Shown here in pieces: positions 52,669 through 60,638 of a DNA stretch of 64,000 nucleotides; the stretch's first letter is position 1, and every line of letters starts with the position of its first letter. Origin of the DNA: Serinibacter arcticus (GTDB lineage: Bacteria > Actinomycetota > Actinomycetes > Actinomycetales > Beutenbergiaceae). A program made the position numbers and the translations under genes. The notes beneath the pieces were generated by a model. The model was not told the DNA's origin. It did not search any database and worked only from the letters and a program-made list of their open reading frames with translations. The stretch covers positions 558,001 through 622,000 of the forward strand of contig NZ_RHPJ01000002.1 in assembly GCF_004786095.1 (NCBI RefSeq). Reading direction: 5' to 3'.

Positions 52669-53997
52669 TCAGAAGCCCTCGACGCCCTGGGCTCGGGCGA
52701 GCTGGACGAACTGGTCCTGGGTCTGCTGCGCGACCTGCTCCGGGGTGGTGGTGCCCTGGATCATGTCCGCGAGGAAGATGTACAGGTCAGGATTGGCGAC
52801 CGCCGAGACCTGCATCGAGCCCACCGAGTCGCCGAGGGAGTCGTGCACGGACAGCAGCGCCTGCGGAACGGTGCTCGGGGAGTCGACGCCGTCCTGGAGG
52901 GAGACCGTGTTCTGCTCCTCGAGGAACGCCGGGTATCCGTCGCCGAGCCAGAAGGAGAGCAGCTGGCGCGACGCGGCCTCGCGGCCGGCGTCACCGGTCT
53001 TGAAGGCCACCAGCGCGTTGGACTGGTCGGGGATGAAGGTGCCGACGTTGCCCGTGGGCGAGATCGGGAAGAACCCGATCTTCTCGTCGAGCTCGGCGGT
53101 GTCGGCCTTGGCCTGGAGCTGGCCGAAGAAGGAGTTCACCTGGACCACCATCGCGGCGTCGCCGGCCAGGAGCGCATCGCCCTGGTCCTCGAACGTCGCC
53201 GTGGCGATGTCGTCGTTGAAGAGCCCCTCGTCGATGAGGCCCTGGTAGGTCTCGATCGTCCCGAGCACGGTCTCGTCGGTGAACTTCTCCTCACCGGTGT
53301 TGATGCGGTCCCACAGGCCGTCCTCGGCCGCGTCGGCGAGCTGGACGTGGATCCACCACTGCGTGGCCCAGCGGTCTCCGCCCATCTCGTAGAACGGGGT
53401 CACGCCGGCGGAGTCGAGCTCCCGCGCCGTGGCGAGGAAGGAGTCCCAGTCGGTGGGGAGGTCGGTGATCCCGTTCGCCTCGAACACCTCCTTGTTGTAG
53501 TAGACGCCCTCGACGGCGGGGCTCGAGACCAGCGCCGCGTAGCGCGTGTCGTCGAGGAGACCCGTGATGTCCTGGAGCGCGGGGGTGGTGCCCTCGATCC
53601 AGGGGGCGTCCTCGAGCGGCTGCAGGTTCGTCGTGGCGTTGAGCGCGCTGAGGGAGGACTCCGTCGGCTGCCAGAACGCCAGGTCGGGCTTGTCGCCCGT
53701 GGCGACCTTGGTCTGCACCCCCTGCTCGTAGGGGTCCGGGATGGTCACGACCTCGACGGTCGCACCGGTGGACTCCTCGAACGCGGCGATGACCGAGTCC
53801 GGCACGGTGGCCGAGTTCTGGGCGGCCCAGATCGTCAGGGTGGTGCCGTCCAGGTCGGCGTCCTGGGCGGGCCAGGCGGCCTCGGTGCCGCTGCCGCCGG
53901 ACGGCTGCGTGCCGCCTCCGGCGCCGGGGTCGCTGCACGCCGTGGCGAGCAGACCCACGGACAGCGCGGTGGCCGTGATAGCCAGATACCTCTTCAT
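52669..53997 (-). CDS. ABC sugar transporter solute-binding lipoprotein
   Basis: This 442-residue family-1 binding protein has a Sec signal peptide with lipobox 'LATAC' (Cys21), a Gly/Ser/Thr linker and the core 'TLTIWAAQNS', 'DKPDLAFWQP', 'GVYYNKEVFEANGI' and 'LLAGDAAMVVQVNSFF'. The last pattern fits oligosaccharide-binding members. ATG 53997 follows AAGGAG. It is cotranscribed with an alpha-galactosidase, so alpha-galactosides such as raffinose-type or galactomannan fragments are likely cargo. Confidence 0.93.
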   Translation of the reverse strand: MKRYLAITATALSVGLLATACSDPGAGGGTQPSGGSGTEAAWPAQDADLDGTTLTIWAAQNSATVPDSVIAAFEESTGATVEVVTIPDPYEQGVQTKVATGDKPDLAFWQPTESSLSALNATTNLQPLEDAPWIEGTTPALQDITGLLDDTRYAALVSSPAVEGVYYNKEVFEANGITDLPTDWDSFLATARELDSAGVTPFYEMGGDRWATQWWIHVQLADAAEDGLWDRINTGEEKFTDETVLGTIETYQGLIDEGLFNDDIATATFEDQGDALLAGDAAMVVQVNSFFGQLQAKADTAELDEKIGFFPISPTGNVGTFIPDQSNALVAFKTGDAGREAASRQLLSFWLGDGYPAFLEEQNTVSLQDGVDSPSTVPQALLSVHDSLGDSVGSMQVSAVANPDLYIFLADMIQGTTTPEQVAQQTQDQFVQLARAQGVEGF

Positions 53998-54040
53998 ATC
54001 GACTCCTTGGTGCTGGGGGCGACGGTGCCCCGGGGTGGCG

Positions 54041-56176
54041 CTAGGCCTGGTGGACGATCCGCAGGACGCGTGCCTGCGGCTGCGGGGAGGTGGTGCTGAC
54101 CGCGAGGCGGTCGGGTGAGGGCCGGTTCACCTCCCACGAGGTGAAGGCGTCACCGCTCGGGTAGATGACCTCGACGTCCCCGGCGGGGATGTCGAGCTCG
54201 ACGCCGTCGCGACCGTCCCCGCGGGACCAGATCACGACGTAGGACTCCTGGGGTGTGCGGTGGCCGACGGCGACCCACGGCTGCTCCCACTGGACGAGAC
54301 CGAGGGGCCAGGTGGGGACGGAGCTGGTGAGGTGGCTCTCGAACCGGCGGGCGAGCGTGACGCCCTCGCGGACGAGCGCGAGCTGGTCGGTGTCCATCTC
54401 GTCGACCTTGCCCGACAGGATCATCCGTCCTGCCAGACCGGTGCACATCGTGAAGACGATCTCCTCCGGTGTCATCGACGGCTGGGGGTAGGCCCAGTTG
54501 CCCGCCTGCTCGGGCAGGATCGAGACCAGCGAGCCTGCGGCCACCGGTGGGTAGAGCAGCGGGTTCTGCTGGTCCGACGTCGACTGCACGTGCAGTCGCG
54601 AGAGCATCGCGTAGTCGGCGCGCATCCCGCCCGAGGCGCAGTTCTCGATGACCAGCTGCGGGTGTCGGGTGACGACCCCGTCGATCCAGTCCAGGAGCGC
54701 CCGGTTGTGCTGCAGGAGCCCGTCACCGGGGCTGTCGGCGTCCAGGTCGGTGCCCGTACCGGGCGTGACGTTGTAGTCCAGCTTGAAGAAGCCGACCCCG
54801 AGATCGAGGACGAGGCGGTCGACGACGCCGTCCAGGTGGGCTCGCGCCGCCGGGTGGCGCAGGTCCAGCAGGTACCGGTCGTGCTCGACGATGCGGACGC
54901 CCCCGCGCTGCATGAAGGCCTCGTCCGGCAGCTGATCGGCGACCGGGCTGTTCACTCCGATGACCTCCGGCTCGAGCCAGAGCCCGGGGACCATGCCGCG
55001 CTCGACGATCCGGGTCAGGACCTCGCCCAGCCCGTTCGGGAAGCGCGTGGTGCTCGGCTCCCACAGGCCGACCGAGTCCCACCAGTCGCCGCCGTCGTCG
55101 TACCACCCTGCGTCGACGGCGAAGATCTCCGCGCCGGTGGTGGCGGCGGCGTCGATGAGGGGGAGGAGCTTGGCGGTGGTGGGGTCGCCCATGAGGGTGT
55201 TCATGTAGTCGTTGAAGACGACCGTGGGTCGCTTGCCCCGCGGGGCCAGACGACGGCGCAGCGCCGTCATGCCGGCGAGCGCGTCGGCCCACCCGTGCTC
55301 GCTCACGGCGATCCCGACCGGGATCGTCGTGAACTCGGTGCCGGGTGCGAGAGCGAGGGACCAGGCGTGGTCGGCGTCGGTCGGACCGAACATGCCGAGC
55401 ACGAGGAAGCCGGTGTCGGCGTCGCCGAGTCGTTCGTCGAGCTCCACCCGCCAGGCGCCGTTGTGCCGCACCTGCCACGCGAGGGCGGGCCCGCCGTCGC
55501 GCGTGGCGAGGACGCCGGCCGGGACGCGGCGGCCCGAGGACCACGCGCCCTGGCTCGTGATGGCGATCGCGCCGCGCGAGTCCTGGCGCTGGTGCGCCGC
55601 GAGGTCCAGACGGGGCAGGCCGGCCTGGTCGCGGACGGGACGCGTCTCCCACCGGCACTCACCGAGCCACTCGCTGGTGCCCTCGATCGAGTCGGTCCGG
55701 CTGATCGGGGTGTCCCCGACCGGCCGCGCGAGCATCAGCGAGGAGATCGCGTGCAGCTGCTGGACGGCGCCGCCCTCGTTGCGCACGGTGGTCCACGACT
55801 CCAGGATCCCGGAGGACTCCACGGTGCGCAGGAGGGACGTCGTGGCCAGGCCGGTGACCTCGTCGATCTGCTCGACCTCTACGACGCGCCACTCGCCGTC
55901 GGTCCGCTCGACGTGCGAGCGGTACCGCAGGCGCGCCCCCACCGTGGTGGCGGTGTTGCGCAGGTTGGCGCTGCGCCGACCGTGACCGACCACGAGGAGC
56001 TCCACGAGGGGCTGCGTGCGGAGCTCGGGAGAGGCGGAGGGTGCGCCGTCGGCGGTCTCGCCACGGCGACGCAGGGTGGCCGAGACCGGTGCGGAATCGG
56101 TCCAGCCGAGGTGCAGCTCGAGGTCGCGACCCGCCCACAGGGTGAGGCTGCGGGTGGCGACGAGTGGTGACGTCAC
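54041..56176 (-). CDS. GH36 alpha-galactosidase
   Basis: This 711-residue retaining alpha-galactosidase has an N-terminal beta-sandwich, a TIM barrel and a C-terminal beta domain. The nucleophile is Asp467 in 'FFKLDYN'; the acid/base is Asp535 in 'SDQQNP'; 'VFNDYMNTLMGDPT' and 'GWYDDGGDWWDSVG' are other family marks. No signal peptide, so it acts inside the cell on imported sugars. GTG 56176 was chosen over an ATG at 56230 because GAAGGAG precedes it and the conserved fold begins there. It leads the operon and is controlled from the operator at 56249. Confidence 0.92.
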   Translation of the reverse strand: MTSPLVATRSLTLWAGRDLELHLGWTDSAPVSATLRRRGETADGAPSASPELRTQPLVELLVVGHGRRSANLRNTATTVGARLRYRSHVERTDGEWRVVEVEQIDEVTGLATTSLLRTVESSGILESWTTVRNEGGAVQQLHAISSLMLARPVGDTPISRTDSIEGTSEWLGECRWETRPVRDQAGLPRLDLAAHQRQDSRGAIAITSQGAWSSGRRVPAGVLATRDGGPALAWQVRHNGAWRVELDERLGDADTGFLVLGMFGPTDADHAWSLALAPGTEFTTIPVGIAVSEHGWADALAGMTALRRRLAPRGKRPTVVFNDYMNTLMGDPTTAKLLPLIDAAATTGAEIFAVDAGWYDDGGDWWDSVGLWEPSTTRFPNGLGEVLTRIVERGMVPGLWLEPEVIGVNSPVADQLPDEAFMQRGGVRIVEHDRYLLDLRHPAARAHLDGVVDRLVLDLGVGFFKLDYNVTPGTGTDLDADSPGDGLLQHNRALLDWIDGVVTRHPQLVIENCASGGMRADYAMLSRLHVQSTSDQQNPLLYPPVAAGSLVSILPEQAGNWAYPQPSMTPEEIVFTMCTGLAGRMILSGKVDEMDTDQLALVREGVTLARRFESHLTSSVPTWPLGLVQWEQPWVAVGHRTPQESYVVIWSRGDGRDGVELDIPAGDVEVIYPSGDAFTSWEVNRPSPDRLAVSTTSPQPQARVLRIVHQA

Positions 56177-56248
56177 GGGAACTCCTTCGTTCGACTCCGC
56201 TATGAAAGCGTGAATCATTCGAGAACGCAAGAGGGTTGCCGTGATTGG

Positions 56249-56262
56249 TGCAATCGCTTTCA
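56249..56262. promoter_or_regulatory. LacI-family operator
   Basis: TGCAATCGCTTTCA fits the LacI/CcpA-type palindrome TGnAAnCGnTTnCA with central CG. It lies 73 bases upstream of the alpha-galactosidase start and after the LacI gene. A half-like TGAAAGCG is at 56203-56210, which together may allow looping. Confidence 0.65.
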
Positions 56263-56366
56263 GAAGGGCCAGCGTGGGAGAGCGCTCTCACCCTTGAGGG
56301 TGCGGTCGAAGCGGCGCGGAGCCGATGCGGACCGGTGTCGAACGGGCGGTCGGTGGCGGCGGCGCG

Positions 56367-57398
56367 TCAGCGTGTCAGCGCCGGCGCGGGGCCGGTGGAT
56401 CCACGCACGATGAGCTCCGGCACGATGCGGATCGACGCGGGGACCGTCCCGTGCTCGAGCTGCCGCTGCAGCAGTCCGAAGACGGCGTGCCCGAGCTGCA
56501 CGAAGTCCTGGCGGACCGTGGTCAGCGCGGGGGACCACAGCTGGGTGAGCGGCTGGTCGTCGAACCCGACGACGCTGATGTCCTGCGGGACCCGCTTGCC
56601 GGCGTCGACCACGGCGCGGGCCACGGCCATCGCCAGCTCGTCGTTCCCGCACAGCACCGCGGTGACGCTCTCGTCCTCGACGAGGCGCTGCCCGGCGGCG
56701 TAGGCCGTCATGGGTGCCCAGTCGGCGTGCTCGACCTCGGGGACCTCCGCGCCGCTCTTGACCAGCGCGTCGCGCCACCCCTGCAGGCGCGAGCTCTCGC
56801 CGCCGGCGGACGGGATGGCGATGTGGTGCACGGTGCGGTGCCCGAGGTCGAGGAGGTAGCGCGTGGCCTGCTCGGCGGCGGCCCGGTCGTCCATGTACGC
56901 GTGCGCAAGGTTCGCCGGCCCGGTCTGGCGGCCGGCGGCCGTCGCGACGCACGGGAGCCACGCCGGGATGGCGCGTGTCGCGGCCTGTCCCGGCGGGTCG
57001 TACTCCAGCACGACGGCGCCCGCGAGGGGCTGTCCGAGCACGTGGTCGACGGCGGCCGCGACCGTGTGCGGGTCGTCGGACTCGACCACGGTGATCGTCA
57101 CCATGTGACCGGCCGCGCGTGCGGCCTCCTCGATGCCCTGGATCGTGGTGGCGTACCCGTAGCGCGTCGTGTTGCCCGCGATCACGGCGACCATCGGCTG
57201 GCGTCCGCTCGCGAGCGCCCTCGCCGCGCCGTTGGGCCGGAAGCCGAGCTCGGCGATCGCGGCGAGGACCCGGGCGCGCCGCTCGGGGCTGACGGGGACG
57301 GCGCCGGTGAGCACGCGCGAGACGGTCGGCACCGACACGCCCGCGAGCTGCGCGACGTCGGCGATGACGGGCGGCTTGCTCCGTCGCGGTGGGTTCAC
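56367..57398 (-). CDS. LacI-family transcriptional regulator
   Basis: This 343-residue repressor has the N-terminal HTH and hinge ('IADVAQLAGVSVPTVSRVL', then 'RPNGAARALASG') and a periplasmic-binding-protein-like sugar-sensing domain ending 'IRIVPELIVRGST'. It lies directly upstream of the alpha-galactosidase operon in the same direction with a typical operator between them. A minus-strand TAGCAT box 7 bases before GTG 57398 implies a leaderless mRNA. The inducer is probably galactose or an alpha-galactoside. Confidence 0.95.
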   Translation of the reverse strand: MNPPRRSKPPVIADVAQLAGVSVPTVSRVLTGAVPVSPERRARVLAAIAELGFRPNGAARALASGRQPMVAVIAGNTTRYGYATTIQGIEEAARAAGHMVTITVVESDDPHTVAAAVDHVLGQPLAGAVVLEYDPPGQAATRAIPAWLPCVATAAGRQTGPANLAHAYMDDRAAAEQATRYLLDLGHRTVHHIAIPSAGGESSRLQGWRDALVKSGAEVPEVEHADWAPMTAYAAGQRLVEDESVTAVLCGNDELAMAVARAVVDAGKRVPQDISVVGFDDQPLTQLWSPALTTVRQDFVQLGHAVFGLLQRQLEHGTVPASIRIVPELIVRGSTGPAPALTR

Positions 57399-57436
57399 AG
57401 GAGCGATGCTAGACGGGCGCCCCGTGGGCGACGCGA

Positions 57437-57468
57437 ACGGCGCCGCCCCCGGGAGGGAGCGGCGCCGT
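57437..57468 (-). terminator. Terminator after lpd
   Basis: ACGGCGCCGC (57437-57446) pairs exactly with GCGGCGCCGT (57459-57468); loop of 12 bases. It follows the lpd stop on the minus strand and precedes the LacI promoter. Confidence 0.7.
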
Positions 57469-57501
57469 CGTCGTGCAGCGTGGGCGTGGGCGCCGGGTGG
57501 A

Positions 57502-58896
<1,395 letters not shown>

Positions 58897-59012
58897 GCGG
58901 CCAGCCTAGTTCGGCGGTGGTCCCGGCGGGGTCGCGGCCCGGGTGGCTCCGGTCACGTGCCGACGCGCGTACCGCCGAGGCACCCGGACCTCGCACGATC
59001 CGAACTCGATCC

Positions 59013-59041
59013 TTGCGTGTGACCTGAGTCACGGATACGGT
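59013..59041 (+). promoter_or_regulatory. Promoter with Crp-like site in the -35/-10 spacer
   Basis: TTGCGT (59013-59018) and TACGGT (59036-59041) are 17 bases apart. TGTGA-n6-TCAC (59018-59032) lies between them and matches the Crp/GlxR consensus in 9 of 10 defined positions. A bound regulator there should block RNA polymerase. The surface-protein gene begins at 59124. Confidence 0.55.
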
Positions 59042-59123
59042 AGTAGAGCGAGATGTCCCGCGTACCTCGGGGGCAGCAAGGGTGAGGCGCAGGCCGAACC
59101 GACATCTGCAGGCGGAGCCGGTC

Positions 59124-60557
59124 ATGGAGAACGAGCGCGAGACAGCGAGGCGGTCGACGACCGTCCGACGCTGGCTCCTGCGCGGCGTTCTCGCCGGCGC
59201 CGGTGCCGCCGTCGGGCTCGGGCTCTCCACCGCTGCCGCGTCGGCCGTGGATCTCTCGGCGCTGACCGGGTCGTCCGTCGAGGCCGTCGCTCCCGCGGGT
59301 GGTGAAGGTCGGGTCGAGGTGCTCGGGGGGCTCGGTGGCCTCGTGTCCGAGGTCGTGACGCCGGTCGTCGACGTGGTCGAGGTCGTGCTGGCTCCGGCTC
59401 CCGCACCTGCTCCTGCGCCGGCTCCCGCTCCTGCGCCGGCTCCCGCTCCTGCGCCGGCTCCCGCTCCTGCGCCGGCTCCCGCTCCTGCGCCGGCTCCCGC
59501 TCCTGCTCCCGCTCCCGCTCCTGCGCCGGCTCTCGCTCCTGCGCCGGCTCCGGCTCCCGCACCTGCTCCCGTTCCCGCCCCTCCGGCCGGTCCTGTCACC
59601 GGCCTCGTCACGGGCGTGGTCGACGACGTCGTCGCTCCGGTCGTGAGCGCGGTCGTCACCCCCGTCGTGGCCGAGGTCGTCGCTCCGGTGACCGATCCCG
59701 TGCTCGCGCCGGTCGCCGAGATCGCAGCGCCTGTCACCGAGACCGTTGCCCCGGTGGTGGGGGAGGTGCTCGACGCCGTCGAGCCGGTGACGGCTCCGGT
59801 TCTCGGCGCTCTCGCTCCGGTGACGGACCCCCTGATCGTTCCGATCACCGGCGCCGCCGCTCCGGTGACGGACTCCCTCGGGGGCCTGCTCGAGCCCGTG
59901 GCACCGGTGCTCGCGCCTCTGACGCCGATCTTCACGCCGTTCCAGCCCGTCATCGAGCAGATCCCGGGTGTCGTGGGCGGCGTGATCGATCCGCTGATCC
60001 CCGTGGTCGGCGGTGTGGTGGAGCCGGTGCCCGGAATCCCGACGCCGGTGCCCGCGTCCCCGGTGCCCGGAGCAGACCCCGCCACGGACCGGCCCGTCGC
60101 GTCGATGCCGCAACGTCCCGGTGTCGCGGACGACGACGCTGCTGTTGCGGGCCTTCCTCTCTCGCCGGGAGCTCCTGAGCTGCGGGCGTCCGAGCCGTTC
60201 GACTCCGACGGCGCTGCGGCCTTCCGTGACCGCCAGGTCGGTGTCGCGCAGGCGGTGCCGCCGCTCGCCGTCGCCCTGCCTGACGTTGCGCCGGCCCTGG
60301 CTGACCCTGCCGGCGTGACGAGCCCGGTACCCGCCGCTGACGCGACGGACGCGTTCGCGGGAGTCGCCGGCCTCGGCGTCGTCTCCTCCGGCTCGGGCAC
60401 CGCCGTCGCCTCCACGATCTCCCCTCTCCTCGCCCGTGATGCCGCCCTCCTCGGCGGCGTCGCGCTGGCGGCCGCGGTCCTCCTCGGACTCGCGCGCCTG
60501 AGCAACGACCGGCTCCCGACCGGTCCCGTTCTCCGCATCCCCGTCTCTCCCGCCTGA
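59124..60557 (+). CDS. Ala-Pro-repeat, Val-Pro-rich surface protein with two hydrophobic ends
   Basis: This 477-residue protein has a basic start and a signal-like helix ('LLRGVLAGAGAAVGLGLSTAAASA'), a stretch of about 50 residues made of alternating Ala-Pro (residues about 90-150), then a low-complexity block of Val-Pro-rich segments ('VAPVTDPVLAPV', 'VTAPVLGALAPVTDP'), and a C-terminal membrane helix with a short basic tail ('GGVALAAAVLLGLARLSNDR'). No LPXTG/LAXTG signal is seen, so it is probably membrane-anchored with an extended wall-crossing stalk. ATG 59124 follows GGCGGAG. The next gene encodes another repetitive surface protein. Confidence 0.75.
   Translation: MENERETARRSTTVRRWLLRGVLAGAGAAVGLGLSTAAASAVDLSALTGSSVEAVAPAGGEGRVEVLGGLGGLVSEVVTPVVDVVEVVLAPAPAPAPAPAPAPAPAPAPAPAPAPAPAPAPAPAPAPAPAPAPAPALAPAPAPAPAPAPVPAPPAGPVTGLVTGVVDDVVAPVVSAVVTPVVAEVVAPVTDPVLAPVAEIAAPVTETVAPVVGEVLDAVEPVTAPVLGALAPVTDPLIVPITGAAAPVTDSLGGLLEPVAPVLAPLTPIFTPFQPVIEQIPGVVGGVIDPLIPVVGGVVEPVPGIPTPVPASPVPGADPATDRPVASMPQRPGVADDDAAVAGLPLSPGAPELRASEPFDSDGAAAFRDRQVGVAQAVPPLAVALPDVAPALADPAGVTSPVPAADATDAFAGVAGLGVVSSGSGTAVASTISPLLARDAALLGGVALAAAVLLGLARLSNDRLPTGPVLRIPVSPA
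59409..59552 (+). repeat. Eight units of an 18-base coding tandem repeat
   Basis: GCTCCTGCGCCGGCTCCC repeats in phase from 59409 in eight 18-base units with few changes, each coding Ala-Pro-Ala-Pro-Ala-Pro. Its near-identity suggests recent slippage or unequal crossing-over, so length should vary between strains. Confidence 0.9.
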
Positions 60558-60594
60558 GGGTGTCGCCGCCGGCCACGTGCCGGCACACGACATC

Positions 60595-60610
60595 GCGCCC
60601 CGCGGGGCGC
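60595..60610. other. 16-base perfect palindrome between the two surface genes
   Basis: GCGCCCCGCGGGGCGC reads the same on both strands and lies about 28 bases before the second gene's start, 38 bases after the first gene's stop. It may be a weak terminator or processing site. Confidence 0.5.
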
Positions 60611-60638
60611 ACCACCCCTCAGTCAAGGAGAAGTTGTC

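Noticed and set aside
59409-59552. 18-base repeats considered as CRISPR or origin iterons
   Set aside because: No spacers, fully inside a coding frame and coding Ala-Pro pairs; no replication genes nearby.
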